From NCBI RefSeq assembly GCF_004353505.1, contig NZ_SMNQ01000002.1, forward strand, positions 186,001 through 250,000: 64,000 nucleotides of DNA. The letters are read 5' to 3'. Positions within the stretch are counted from its first letter, which is position 1; every line of letters starts with the position of its first letter. This DNA is from Streptomyces sp. WAC05374 (GTDB lineage: Bacteria; Actinomycetota; Actinomycetes; Streptomycetales; Streptomycetaceae). The notes beneath the pieces were generated by a model, which saw only the letters and a program-made list of their open reading frames with translations, did no database searches and had not been told where the DNA came from. Position numbers and translations under genes: made by a program. Of the stretch, positions 17,007 through 26,926 are shown in pieces.

Positions 17007-18966
17007 CCGGCGGCACACCGGCCGCCGGCGGGGCGACCGGCAGGGTGATGCCGCTGAGCCCGGCCCGGACCGTCATCCGCGTCCCGGCCGGGTACCGCAG
17101 GGTGTAGTCGTGGTCGGTCGAGATCAGCACCACACCCAGCCGGTGCCCCTTCTTGAAGACGTAGTCCTGGGGCTGCATCTCCCACTCCAGGCGGTACTCC
17201 CGGCCCTCCACGACCCGGCTCTGCCGCTCGAGGGAGTCGCGGTTGCGGACGTCCAGCCACCCCCGCGACACGATCTTGAAGTCGGCCGTCTCCGTCCGGT
17301 GCCGGGTCCGGTGGGCGCAGCCGGTGTCGCCGGGGACGCCCTCGCCGTAGCAGACGAGCTGCGAGGTGTCCGCCACCGTCCCGGCGGTCGCCCTGGTGTC
17401 CGTGCCGTGGTCGACGAGCAACGCCGTCACATAGGGGGACGTGCCGTCCAGGGACGCCCGCACCGACACGGTGGGCGTCCCGCTGATCCGCAGGTCGGCG
17501 CCGAGCGGCCCGGTGGTGTAGGCGAGCCGGTTCGGGTTCCGCTCGTCCGGAGCGGCCACGAGCTGCTCCGCCCGCAGGGTGCGGCCCGCGTCGGTGAGCG
17601 TGTGGCGGGCGGTCCGGCCGGGCACCGGCGACAGGCCGCCGTCCGCGGTGAGCCGCAGGCCGACGTCCCGCGTGCCCGGCGCGGGCCAGTCGCGCTCCTG
17701 CCGCCAGGTGAAGTCGGCCTGCTCCACTTCGGCCCTCGGCCCGTCCAGGGCCCCGTTGTCCAGGCCGTACAGCCAGTGGTCGAACCACTGGTGCAGCTTG
17801 GCGAGCCACTCCTCCATCCGCAGCGGCATCGGATTGCTGTGCCCGGCCCGGTGCAGCCACAGGGCGCGGGGCACGTCGTGCTCCTCCAGCGCCTCCCACA
17901 GCCGGGCCGCGTGCCGGGTCTTGACGTTCCAGTCGTTGAGGCCCTGCACCAGGAAGACACCGGCCTTGATCTTCCCGATGTCCTTCAGATAGTCCCGCTC
18001 CCGCCAGAAGGCGGTGTAGTCACCGCTCGCCCGGCCCTGGTCCGCGGTGAGCCGGTCCAGGACGGGCGCGCAGACGTCCCGGCCGGCCCGGCTGTTGACG
18101 GCCCTGGCGAGGATGTCGGCGTCCTCGCCCTGGTAGCCGCCGGGCGCCACGACTCCGCCGCCCGCCCGGTAGTAGTCGTACCAGGAGCTGATCCCCGCGA
18201 TCGGCACGACGGCCTTGAGGCCCTCGACGCCCGTGGTGGCCACCGCGGTCGGCAGGGTCCCGTTGTACGAGATGCCCATGAGCGCCGCGTCGCCGGTCGA
18301 CCAGGCCGCGCCGACCGGCCGGCCCTCGGGGTCCCAGCCCCTCGCGCGGCCGTTCAGCCAGTCGACGGCCGCCTTCGCGCCGAGCGTCTCGGCGCGGCCC
18401 CCGGACACCGGGCAGCCCGTCGAGCCGCCCGTACCGACGCTGTCGAGCTGGGCCACGGCGTAGCCACGGGGCAGGAAGTAATTGTCGGTGTACCCGGGGA
18501 AGACCACGGCGGAGGCGTTCAGAGGGGCCGGATCCGCCCCGGCGGCCGTCTCGTAGAGGCCCGGAAGCCCGGTGCGCCCCTTACCGCCGGGCAGTCCGTC
18601 CTCCTCGAGGTCGACGTTGTGGAAGGGCACGTCATTGCCCCCGCCCCAGTACGGACTCGCCTCGACGATCGTCGCGACCTTCAGCCCGGCGTCGGTCTCC
18701 CGGGGCCGCAGGATGCGCATCCGTACCGTGTCGCGCCGGCCATCTTGGTCGCTGTCCGTCGCGGTCTCGATGTCCACATGCTGGTACACGGCCTCCGCGC
18801 GGGAGAAGACGGGCTGGGTCGCCCCGCCCGTGATCCGCAGCGCGGGACGCTCGTCGGCGGCGCGCGCGGACGACAGCGGGAGCGCCGTCAGAAGCGCGGC
18901 CGCGGCCACGCCCAGGGCGAGCGGGCGGGTCGCCCACGTCGTGCGTAATACGGTCATTCTCGGCAT
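16984..18966 (-). CDS. Secreted Xaa-Pro dipeptidyl-peptidase (S15)
   Basis: 660 aa from the ATG at 18966 (GGAGG about 8 nt upstream). The signal peptide is residues 1-38 (LALGVAAAALLTALPLSSARA). The S15 alpha/beta-hydrolase core has the nucleophile elbow LMGISYNGTLP, the acid in VQGLNDWNVKTRHA and the catalytic His in LHRAGHSNPM. The C-terminal PepX_C jelly roll follows (RLGVVLISTDHDYTLRY). It should remove X-Pro dipeptides from extracellular peptides to feed nitrogen uptake. Divergent from the small lipoprotein gene. Confidence 0.9.
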   Translation of the reverse strand: MPRMTVLRTTWATRPLALGVAAAALLTALPLSSARAADERPALRITGGATQPVFSRAEAVYQHVDIETATDSDQDGRRDTVRMRILRPRETDAGLKVATIVEASPYWGGGNDVPFHNVDLEEDGLPGGKGRTGLPGLYETAAGADPAPLNASAVVFPGYTDNYFLPRGYAVAQLDSVGTGGSTGCPVSGGRAETLGAKAAVDWLNGRARGWDPEGRPVGAAWSTGDAALMGISYNGTLPTAVATTGVEGLKAVVPIAGISSWYDYYRAGGGVVAPGGYQGEDADILARAVNSRAGRDVCAPVLDRLTADQGRASGDYTAFWRERDYLKDIGKIKAGVFLVQGLNDWNVKTRHAARLWEALEEHDVPRALWLHRAGHSNPMPLRMEEWLAKLHQWFDHWLYGLDNGALDGPRAEVEQADFTWRQERDWPAPGTRDVGLRLTADGGLSPVPGRTARHTLTDAGRTLRAEQLVAAPDERNPNRLAYTTGPLGADLRISGTPTVSVRASLDGTSPYVTALLVDHGTDTRATAGTVADTSQLVCYGEGVPGDTGCAHRTRHRTETADFKIVSRGWLDVRNRDSLERQSRVVEGREYRLEWEMQPQDYVFKKGHRLGVVLISTDHDYTLRYPAGTRMTVRAGLSGITLPVAPPAAGVPPVSPWPGR

Positions 18967-19137
18967 CGTGCCTGCCTCCGGGGGTTCTGAGGGGTGTGAC
19001 GAGCACAAGGGAAGCGCCCACATATTCCACCGTCCGCACACCTGTCACACCAGACCGCCCAACCCCGCCCCGTTCACGCACAGTTGACGGTGCACGTCCC
19101 TGGCCGGGACACCCGGGGCGCGCGTACCGTCTGGCAC

Positions 19138-19533
19138 ATGACGCCCGGTGCACCGCGCCGCGGACGACGCCGCGGGCGACCGCTCGCCCTGCTCGTCGCC
19201 GCCGTTCTGCCCGTCGGCTGCGCCTCCACCGATCGCGCCGACGGTCGGACCAACTCACCCTCGCCACAAGCCACTTCACCTATCGAACTCTGCGTCGCGC
19301 TGATCGGACACTGGGCCCGCGAAGAGCTCGCGGGGCGGGCGAAAGGGGACTTCATGCAGAAGGGGCTCTCAGGGGCCCAGAACGAGATCCTCCTGGCGGT
19401 CGTCGCCGATGCCCGCGAGGAGCTGCGGCGCGCCGGCCCGGAGGCGGCCGGCCGGGTGGTGGAGAGGGAGACACGACGCCGGTGCGCCGAGCGCCAGAGG
19501 AGCGGCGGAGCCACCGGACACCCCTGGCAGTGA
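19138..19533 (+). CDS. Putative small lipoprotein
   Basis: 131 aa from ATG 19138. The basic Arg-rich N-terminus and hydrophobic stretch end in lipobox LPVGC (Cys27 would be lipidated). A Ser/Pro/Thr linker and an alpha-helical, charged domain with two Cys residues follow (IELCVALIGHWAREELAGRA ... RRRCAERQRS). No family recognised. The helical domain with few hydrophobic residues would lie outside the membrane. Confidence 0.65.
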   Translation: MTPGAPRRGRRRGRPLALLVAAVLPVGCASTDRADGRTNSPSPQATSPIELCVALIGHWAREELAGRAKGDFMQKGLSGAQNEILLAVVADAREELRRAGPEAAGRVVERETRRRCAERQRSGGATGHPWQ

Positions 19534-19968
19534 TCCGCTCCGCCACCCGCCGACCGTCACTCTGAGTAACGATCAAGGGGAGTGATACCCGCCACCCCCG
19601 GCGGGTCCCGGACGGCCCGAACACCCCTCCGGGCACCCCGCCGAACCGTCGGCGGCCGACCGCCGCGTAAGCACCATGATCGACCCAAGCCCCTTAGCGG
19701 AACTGGGCGTTCTCGACATGTGAGAGGAACCTGGGATCGCGCATGAAGGGTGTAGGCGCCACGCATCGGAAACGTTTGGCCACGGCATAACAAGACAGTC
19801 ACATCCTGCCGATGGCGCTCCCCGAGCCGCCCCGGCTGCGCTTAGAGTCACGGCCAGTCACCGCGCCGCCGGGCGCGTCAACTGCACGGCCGTACCACTC
19901 CATGTACGGCCCGGCGCTCGACACGGCTCCTCGACCCGAGGAGGCCGCGCCAGGGAAAGGACCCCTTC
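19534..19968. other. Upstream region of the liv operon
   Basis: 435 nt without a convincing gene. It contains an AAACGTTT palindrome near 19770 and an A-rich stretch (GCATAACAAGACAGTCACATC, 19785-19805), less GC-rich than the surroundings and so probably the promoter or regulator zone. No clear -35/-10 pair could be fixed. GGAAAGGA just before 19969 is the livK ribosome site. Confidence 0.5.
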
Positions 19969-21201
19969 GTGCGACAGCGTTCGTTGCTCATACTCACCGC
20001 AGTGCTCACGACCGGAGCACTGTCCCTCACTGCCTGTGGCTCGCGCGACGACAAGAGTGGGGACTCCGCCGGAGGTGGCGGCACCACCGTCGTCATCGGT
20101 GTGGACGCGCCGCTGACCGGCGACCTCTCCGCCCTGGGCCTTGGCATCAAGAACTCGGTCGACCTCGCCGCCAAGCAGGCGAACGAGAAGAAGTACGTCG
20201 ACGGCGTCACCTTCAAGATCGAGGCGCTCGACGACCAGGCACAGCCCTCCTCGGGCCAGCAGAACGCCACCAAGCTGGTCGCCGACAAGAACGTCCTCGG
20301 CGTGGTCGGCCCGCTGAACTCCTCCGTGGCCGAGTCCATGCAGAAGGTCTTCGACGACGCCAAGCTCGTCCAGGTCTCCCCCGCCAACACCAACCCGGCC
20401 CTCACCCAGGGCCAGGACTGGAACGGCGGCACCAAGAAGCGGCCGTACGCCTCCTACTTCCGCACCGCGACCACGGACGCCATCCAGGGCCCCTTCGCGG
20501 CGCAGTACCTCTTCAACGACGCCAAGAAGAAGAAGGTCTTCGTCGTCGACGACAAGAAGACCTACGGCGCCGGCCTGGCCGCCACCTTCAAGGCCGAGTT
20601 CACCAAGCTCGGCGGCAAGGTCGCCGGCGAGGACCACGTCAACCCCGACACCAAGGACTTCTCCGCGGTCGTCACCAAGATCAAGAACTCGGGCGCCGAC
20701 GTCGTCTACTACGGCGGCGAGTACCCCGCCGCCGGCCCGCTGAGCAAGCAGATCAAGGCCTCCGGCGCCAAGATCCCGCTCGTCGGCGGCGACGGCATCT
20801 ACAGCGCCGAGTTCATCAAGCTCTCCGGCAAGGAGGGCGCGGGCGACCTCGCCACCTCCGTCGGCGCCCCGGTCGAGACGCTCCCCTCGGCCAAGGAGTT
20901 CGTCGAGAACTACAAGAAGGCCGGCTACAAGGAGGCCTTCGAGGCCTACGGCGGCTACTCGTACGACTCCGCCTGGTCGATCATCGAGGCCGTCAAGAAG
21001 GTCGTCGACGACAACGGCGGCAAGCTCCCCGAGGACGCCCGCGCCAAGGTCCTCGAGGCCATGAAGGGCGTCTCCTTCGAGGGCGTCACCGGCAAGGTCT
21101 CCTTCGACGAGTACGGCGACGCGACGAACAAGCAGCTCACCGTCTACCGCTACGAGGGCGGCGCCTGGAAGCCCGTGAAGTCCGGCACCTACTCCGGCTG
21201 A
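19969..21201 (+). CDS. livK: Branched-chain amino acid ABC transporter, substrate-binding lipoprotein
   Basis: 410 aa, GTG start with GGAAAGGA upstream. Signal and lipobox LSLTAC (Cys23) anchor it to the membrane. It is a Peripla_BP_6-type receptor: VVIGVDAPLTGDLSALGLGI at the start, GVVGPLNSSVAESMQKVF for the ligand pocket, KKKVFVVDDKKTYGAGLA in the hinge region, and VVYYGGEYPAAGPL. It captures Leu/Ile/Val or related amino acids and hands them to LivHM. A stem-loop separates it from the permease genes, which fits the higher level usually needed for the binding protein. Confidence 0.93.
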   Translation: MRQRSLLILTAVLTTGALSLTACGSRDDKSGDSAGGGGTTVVIGVDAPLTGDLSALGLGIKNSVDLAAKQANEKKYVDGVTFKIEALDDQAQPSSGQQNATKLVADKNVLGVVGPLNSSVAESMQKVFDDAKLVQVSPANTNPALTQGQDWNGGTKKRPYASYFRTATTDAIQGPFAAQYLFNDAKKKKVFVVDDKKTYGAGLAATFKAEFTKLGGKVAGEDHVNPDTKDFSAVVTKIKNSGADVVYYGGEYPAAGPLSKQIKASGAKIPLVGGDGIYSAEFIKLSGKEGAGDLATSVGAPVETLPSAKEFVENYKKAGYKEAFEAYGGYSYDSAWSIIEAVKKVVDDNGGKLPEDARAKVLEAMKGVSFEGVTGKVSFDEYGDATNKQLTVYRYEGGAWKPVKSGTYSG

Positions 21202-21226
21202 TCACGACTCCGCATCACATCCCTGG

Positions 21227-21260
21227 CCGCGCGGGACGCTGCACAAAGCGCCCCGCGCGG
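21227..21260 (+). promoter_or_regulatory. Stem-loop between livK and livH
   Basis: CCGCGCGGG (21227-21235) pairs with CCCGCGCGG (21252-21260). Inside it CGCT pairs with AGCG around GCACAA, leaving one A-C mismatch. It probably stabilises the livK 3' end or partially terminates transcription. It ends about 35 nt before the livH start. Confidence 0.65.
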
Positions 21261-21295
21261 TGTCACATCCGGCGAAAGACTTCGGAGGACCTGCG

Positions 21296-22225
<930 letters not shown>

Positions 22226-22232
22226 CACCACC

Positions 22233-24059
22233 ATGACCACACAGACCACCACCGCGGACACCCCGCACACCACCACGACCGCCGAGCGCACCGGGCTCAT
22301 CGCCCTGCCCCCGCACATCGCGCGGGCCACCGCCACCGCAGGCGGCGCGCTCACCGTCGTCTCCGCGTTCCTGGCCTGGACCTGGACCCCCGCCTTCCCC
22401 GGAGACCTCACCGTCTACGGCTACCCCGGCGGCCTCCAGTGGCTCGTCCTCATCGGCGGCGCCCTGACCGCCCTGTTCGGACTCGCCTCGTACGGCATCA
22501 AGGGCACCCGCTGGCTCGTCCCCGCCGGCGCCGACTCCGCCATCAAGCTGTCGGCCCTCGCCGCGTTCGCCACCGCCTGGTACACGATCATCGCCATCAG
22601 CGTCCAGCTCGGCGGCCTGATCAACCTCGAGCCCGGCGGCTTCGTCGCGGCCCTCACCACGCTCGTGGCGCTCCTCGGCGCCCTGGCCCTCCCCTTCGAA
22701 CGGCCGCACCTGCTGCCCGCCGACCCGGAGGACACCGGCTGGGACCAGTTCAAGCACCGCGCCGGCAACCAGTGGGCCACCATCAAGGCCGCCTTCGCCA
22801 CCGGCCCGATCACCCCGGCCCGCAAACTGCCCGGGTACGTCGAGATCCTCATCATCACCGCCGTACTCGCCCTCGGCCTCACCGTCTTCACCTACGGCAT
22901 CGGCACCGAGTACGACGAGCTGTTCCTCGGCTTCCTGATGACCGCCGGCTTCGGCTTCGCGGCGCTCGCCAAGGCCGGCCTCATCGCCCGCGTCTCGGCA
23001 CTCACCGCACGCCACCGCAACGTGGCCATGATCGGCGCCTTCGTCGCCGCCGCGGCCTTCCCGTTCACCCAGAGCGACGACCAGTACGCCACCATCGGCG
23101 TCAACATCCTCATCTTCGCCACCGTCGCCCTCGGTCTGAACATCGTCGTCGGCCTCGCCGGCCTCCTCGACCTCGGCTACGTCGCCTTCCTCGGCGTCGG
23201 CGCCTACGCGGCGGCCATGGTGTCCGGCTCCCCCTCCTCGCCCTACGACGTCCACCTCCCCTTCTGGGCGGCCATCCTCGTCGGCGCGACCGTCTCCATG
23301 ATCTTCGGCGTCCTCATCGGCGCCCCGACGCTCCGGCTGCGCGGCGACTACCTCGCCATCGTCACCCTGGGCTTCGGTGAGATCTTCCGCATCACCGTGC
23401 TCAACCTCGACGGCACCTCCGGCCCCGACGTCACCAACGGCTCCAACGGCATCTCCTCGATCCCGAACCTCAACATGTTCGGCTTCGACTTCGGCGCCGT
23501 CCACACCATCGGTGGCTTCACCATCGGCCGGTTCGCCAACTACTTCTTCCTCATGCTGCTGGTCACCCTGATCGTGGTCGTGGTGTTCCGCCGCAGCTCC
23601 GAGTCCCGCATCGGCCGCGCCTGGATCGCCATCCGCGAGGACGAGACCGCCGCGCTCGCCATGGGCATCAACGGCTTCCGCGTCAAGCTCGTCGCCTTCG
23701 CCCTCGGCGCCACCCTCGCGGGCCTCGCCGGCGCCGTCCAGGCACACGTGACCTACACCGTCACCCCCGAGCAGTACCAGTTCGCCCACGTGGTCCCGCC
23801 CAACTCGGCCTTCCTGCTGGCCGCCGTCGTCCTCGGCGGCATGGGCACCATCAGCGGACCCCTCGTCGGCGGCGCGCTGCTCTTCCTCATCCCCAACAAG
23901 CTGCAGTTCCTCGGCGACTACCAGCTCTTCGCCTTCGGCGTCGCGCTCGTCCTGCTGATGCGCTTCCGCCCCGAGGGAATGATCCCCAACCGCCGCCGTC
24001 AGCTCGAATTCCACGAGAACGAGGAAGCGCCCGCCACCCTCACCAAGGCAGGTGCCTGA
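22233..24059 (+). CDS. livM: Branched-chain amino acid ABC transporter permease LivM (long form)
   Basis: 608 aa, roughly 200-250 aa longer than E. coli-type or minimal LivM. Residues 1-25 are Thr-rich. Residues about 30-215 add four to five extra membrane helices (LTVVSAFLAWTWTPAFP, LVLIGGALTALFGLA, AAFATAWYTIIAISVQL). The canonical LivM core starts near 285 (YATIGVNILIFATVALGLNI) with GLAGLLDLGYVAFLGVGAYA, LRGDYLAIVTLGFGEIFRI and AIREDETAALAMGINGFRVK (ATPase-contact loop). The long form seems normal for streptomycetes, from memory. Two nt separate it from livG. Confidence 0.94.
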   Translation: MTTQTTTADTPHTTTTAERTGLIALPPHIARATATAGGALTVVSAFLAWTWTPAFPGDLTVYGYPGGLQWLVLIGGALTALFGLASYGIKGTRWLVPAGADSAIKLSALAAFATAWYTIIAISVQLGGLINLEPGGFVAALTTLVALLGALALPFERPHLLPADPEDTGWDQFKHRAGNQWATIKAAFATGPITPARKLPGYVEILIITAVLALGLTVFTYGIGTEYDELFLGFLMTAGFGFAALAKAGLIARVSALTARHRNVAMIGAFVAAAAFPFTQSDDQYATIGVNILIFATVALGLNIVVGLAGLLDLGYVAFLGVGAYAAAMVSGSPSSPYDVHLPFWAAILVGATVSMIFGVLIGAPTLRLRGDYLAIVTLGFGEIFRITVLNLDGTSGPDVTNGSNGISSIPNLNMFGFDFGAVHTIGGFTIGRFANYFFLMLLVTLIVVVVFRRSSESRIGRAWIAIREDETAALAMGINGFRVKLVAFALGATLAGLAGAVQAHVTYTVTPEQYQFAHVVPPNSAFLLAAVVLGGMGTISGPLVGGALLFLIPNKLQFLGDYQLFAFGVALVLLMRFRPEGMIPNRRRQLEFHENEEAPATLTKAGA

Positions 24060-24061
24060 AC

Positions 24062-25219
24062 ATGACCACCACCAAGACGGCCACCACGGCCACGGCCACG
24101 GCTCCTGGCGAGACCGTCCTCGACGCCCGCGGCGTCACCATGCGCTTCGGCGGCCTCACCGCCGTACGCTCGGTCGACCTCACGGTCAAGAGCGGTGAGA
24201 TCGTCGGCCTCATCGGACCCAACGGCGCCGGCAAGACCACCTTCTTCAACTGCCTCACCGGCCTCTACATCCCCACCGAGGGAGAAGTCCGGTACAAGGG
24301 CCAGGTCCTGCCGCCCAAGTCCTTCAAGGTCACCGCCGCCGGCATCGCCCGGACGTTCCAGAACATCCGGCTCTTCAGCAACATGACGGTGCTGGAGAAC
24401 GTCCTCGTCGGACGCCACACCCGCACCAAGGAAGGGCTCTGGTCCGCCCTCCTGCGCGGCCCCGGCTTCCACAAGGCCGAAGCAGCCTCCCGCACCCGCG
24501 CCATGGAACTCCTCGAGTTCGTCGGCCTCGGCGCCAAGGCCGACCACCTCGCCCGCAACCTCCCCTACGGCGAGCAGCGCAAGCTCGAGATCGCCCGCGC
24601 ACTCGCCAGCGAGCCCGGCCTGCTGCTCCTCGACGAGCCCACCGCCGGCATGAACCCGCAGGAGACCCGCGCCACCGAGGAACTGGTCTTCGCCATCCGG
24701 GACATGGGCATCGCCATCCTGGTCATCGAGCACGACATGCGGTTCATCATGAACCTCTGCGACCGCGTCGCCGTGCTCGTCCAGGGCCAGAAGCTCGTCG
24801 AGGGCGACGGCCAGACCGTCCAGCGCGACGAGCGCGTCATCGCCGCCTACCTGGGCGAGCCCTTCGAGGGCGAGCCCGGCGAGGCCGAGGCGGCGGAGGT
24901 CGCCGCGGCCGAGGAGGCCGCCGAGGCCACGGCCACCGACGCGGACGAAGCCACCGGCACCGGCACCGGCACCGGCACCGGAGACGACGCCCCGGAGGCG
25001 GACGCGGCCGACGCCGAGGCCGAGGCTGAGGCCACCACGGACGCCGACACCACGGACGACGGCGACGGTGACACCACGGACGCCGACGGTGACACCGAGG
25101 GCGACACCGACGCCGACACCGCGGACGACACCGACGGCGGCACCGACCGCACCACCGACCCGACCACCGCCGCCGAAACCTCGGGCACCTCGGGTACCGG
25201 CAAGGAGAACGACTCATGA
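24062..25219 (+). CDS. livG: Branched-chain amino acid ABC transporter ATPase LivG with acidic tail
   Basis: 385 aa, of which residues 1-268 are a complete LivG: Walker A GPNGAGKTTFFN, Q-loop GIARTFQNIRLF, signature LPYGEQRKLEIARAL, Walker B LLLLDEPTAGM, switch His in VIEHDMRF. The remaining about 117 residues are an unusual low-complexity tail of Asp, Glu, Ala, Thr and Gly (repeats such as ATGTGTGTGTGDD and DTTDDGDGDTTDADGD), strongly negative and probably disordered. LivG proteins normally end right after the ATPase domain. The reading frame is intact and runs by ATGA into livF, so the tail is translated. Confidence 0.95.
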   Translation: MTTTKTATTATATAPGETVLDARGVTMRFGGLTAVRSVDLTVKSGEIVGLIGPNGAGKTTFFNCLTGLYIPTEGEVRYKGQVLPPKSFKVTAAGIARTFQNIRLFSNMTVLENVLVGRHTRTKEGLWSALLRGPGFHKAEAASRTRAMELLEFVGLGAKADHLARNLPYGEQRKLEIARALASEPGLLLLDEPTAGMNPQETRATEELVFAIRDMGIAILVIEHDMRFIMNLCDRVAVLVQGQKLVEGDGQTVQRDERVIAAYLGEPFEGEPGEAEAAEVAAAEEAAEATATDADEATGTGTGTGTGDDAPEADAADAEAEAEATTDADTTDDGDGDTTDADGDTEGDTDADTADDTDGGTDRTTDPTTAAETSGTSGTGKENDS

Positions 25220-25932
25220 CCGCCCTGCTCGAAGTCGAGGACCTGCGCGTCGCCTACGGCAAGATCGAAGCCGTCAAGGGCATCTCCTTCACCGTCGACG
25301 CAGGCGAAGTCGTCACCCTCATCGGCACCAACGGCGCCGGCAAGACCACCACCCTGCGCACCCTCTCCGGGCTGCTCAAGCCGGTGGGCGGCCAGGTCAA
25401 GTTCGACGGCAAGCCGCTGAGGAAGTACCCGGCCCACAAGATCGTCTCCTTCGGGCTCGCCCACTCCCCCGAGGGGCGGCACATCTTCCCCCGCATGACG
25501 ATCGAGGACAACCTCCGCCTCGGCGCCTTCCTCCGCAGCGACCGGACGGGCATCGAGAAGGACATCCAGCGCGCCTACGACCTCTTCCCCATCCTGGGCG
25601 AACGTCGCAAGCAGGCCGCCGGCACCCTCTCGGGCGGTGAGCAGCAGATGCTCGCCATGGGACGCGCCCTGATGTCCCAGCCCAAACTGCTCATGCTCGA
25701 CGAGCCCTCCATGGGCCTCTCGCCGATCATGATGCAGAAGATCATGGCGACCATCGCCGAGCTCAAGTCGCAGGGCACCACCATCCTGCTCGTCGAGCAG
25801 AACGCCCAGGCCGCGCTCTCGCTCGCCGACCAGGCCCACGTGATGGAAATCGGCAAGATCGTCCTCTCCGGCACCGGACGGGACCTCCTGCACGACGAAT
25901 CCGTCCGCAAGGCCTACCTCGGCGAGGACTGA
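25216..25932 (+). CDS. livF: Branched-chain amino acid ABC transporter ATPase LivF
   Basis: 238 aa. The ATG overlaps the livG stop (ATGA), implying coupled translation. Walker A GTNGAGKTTTLR, signature TLSGGEQQMLAMGRAL, Walker B LLMLDEPSMGL, switch region LLVEQNAQ. It pairs with LivG to drive uptake through LivHM. Last gene of the operon; a strong hairpin follows 10 nt after the stop. Confidence 0.96.
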   Translation: MTALLEVEDLRVAYGKIEAVKGISFTVDAGEVVTLIGTNGAGKTTTLRTLSGLLKPVGGQVKFDGKPLRKYPAHKIVSFGLAHSPEGRHIFPRMTIEDNLRLGAFLRSDRTGIEKDIQRAYDLFPILGERRKQAAGTLSGGEQQMLAMGRALMSQPKLLMLDEPSMGLSPIMMQKIMATIAELKSQGTTILLVEQNAQAALSLADQAHVMEIGKIVLSGTGRDLLHDESVRKAYLGED

Positions 25933-25942
25933 GCCGCACACG

Positions 25943-25984
25943 GACGAGGAGGGCCCACCCGGTCACGGGTGGGCCCTCCTCGTC
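25943..25984 (+). terminator. liv operon terminator (probably bidirectional)
   Basis: Perfect 18-bp inverted repeat GACGAGGAGGGCCCACCC / GGGTGGGCCCTCCTCGTC with a 6-nt loop. It lies between the convergent ends of livF and the ANTAR regulator. Confidence 0.9.
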
Positions 25985-26003
25985 GTCCGCCTACGACCGC
26001 GTC

Positions 26004-26660
26004 CTACTGACCCTTCGCGGCCTTCTTCTCCTCGGCGTCCTCGATGACCGCCTCCGCGACCTGCTGCATCGACATCCGCCGGTCCATCGACGTCTTCTGG
26101 ATCCAGCGGAACGCCGCCGGCTCCGACAGGCCGTACTGCGTCTGGAGAATGCTCTTCGCCCGGTCCACCAGCTTCCGCGTCTCCAGCCGCTGCGAGAGGT
26201 CCGCGACCTCCTTCTCCAGCGCCTTCAGCTCCGCGAACCGCGACACCGCCATCTCGATGGCCGGCACGACGTCGCTCTTGCTGAACGGCTTCACCAGGTA
26301 CGCCATGGCACCGGCGTCCCGCGCCCGCTCCACCAGGTCGCGCTGCGAGAACGCGGTCAGCATCAGCACGGGCGCGATGGACTCGCCGGCGATCCTCTCG
26401 GCGGCGGAGATCCCGTCCAGGACGGGCATCTTCACGTCCAGGATGACCAGGTCCGGCCGGTGCTCACGGGCCAGCTCGACGGCACGGGCACCGTCGCCGG
26501 CCTCACCGACGACCGTGTACCCCTCTTCCTCGAGCATCTCCTTGAGGTCGAGGCGGATGAGGGCCTCGTCCTCGGCGATGACGACACGGGTCGTCAGCGG
26601 CGGGACGTGCGACTTGTCGTCGTCGGCGGCGTCGGGCTGGGGCGACTCGGGGGCGGTCAC
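26004..26660 (-). CDS. pdtaR: ANTAR-domain response regulator (PdtaR-like)
   Basis: 218 aa from GTG 26660, which has AGGAG 6 nt upstream; an upstream TTG is less likely. Receiver domain about 25-140: acidic pair VIAEDEALI, phospho-acceptor Asp in DLVILDVKMPVLDG, Thr in MLTAFSQ and Lys in YLVKPFSK. The C-terminal ANTAR domain about 150-210 (ETRKLVDRAKSILQTQYG ... AFRWIQKTSMDRRMSMQ) binds paired RNA hairpins to prevent termination. PdtaR of Mycobacterium works with the kinase PdtaS; no kinase gene is adjacent, so the partner must lie elsewhere. RNA targets cannot be told from this window. Confidence 0.93.
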   Translation of the reverse strand: MTAPESPQPDAADDDKSHVPPLTTRVVIAEDEALIRLDLKEMLEEEGYTVVGEAGDGARAVELAREHRPDLVILDVKMPVLDGISAAERIAGESIAPVLMLTAFSQRDLVERARDAGAMAYLVKPFSKSDVVPAIEMAVSRFAELKALEKEVADLSQRLETRKLVDRAKSILQTQYGLSEPAAFRWIQKTSMDRRMSMQQVAEAVIEDAEEKKAAKGQ

Positions 26661-26755
26661 GTGGGCTCCTCGTTCCAAGGGCAGGTACAGCTCCCCATGA
26701 GCCTACCTAGCTGTCAGGGATCATGGGCACCGGGTACACTCCGACCAGTACCCTC

Positions 26756-26838
26756 GCCGGGTTGGCGGAACGGCAGACGCTGATGTCTCAAACACATCTG
26801 CCCGAAAGGGCGTGCGGGTTCGAATCCCGCACCCGGCA
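26756..26838 (+). tRNA. tRNA-Leu (anticodon CAA)
   Basis: 83-nt class II tRNA. Acceptor stem GCCGGGT pairs with ACCCGGC. Anticodon arm GATGT-CTCAAAC-ACATC gives anticodon CAA, reading UUG. There is a long variable arm (TGCCCGAAAGGGCGT), and the T arm GCGGG-TTCGAAT-CCCGC is perfect. The 3' CCA is not encoded. UUG is a rare codon in this GC-rich genome. Confidence 0.97.
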
Positions 26839-26851
26839 CAACTCACCCTCC

Positions 26852-26887
26852 AAGCGGATGTTCTCATTCTCGTGAACATCCGCTTTT
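26852..26887 (+). terminator. Terminator after tRNA-Leu
   Basis: Perfect 12-bp inverted repeat AAGCGGATGTTC / GAACATCCGCTT with a 10-nt loop, followed by T residues. It starts 14 nt after the tRNA end and separates it from the LAGLIDADG gene. Confidence 0.88.
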
Positions 26888-26926
26888 CGCTGCTCACTGT
26901 CACGCGCGCTCACGCAGAGTTGTCGC

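Noticed and set aside
19766..19780. AAACGTTTGG near the liv operon as a third KstR2 site
   Set aside because: It lacks the CTAACAA half and the spacing; similarity is limited to GTTTGG.
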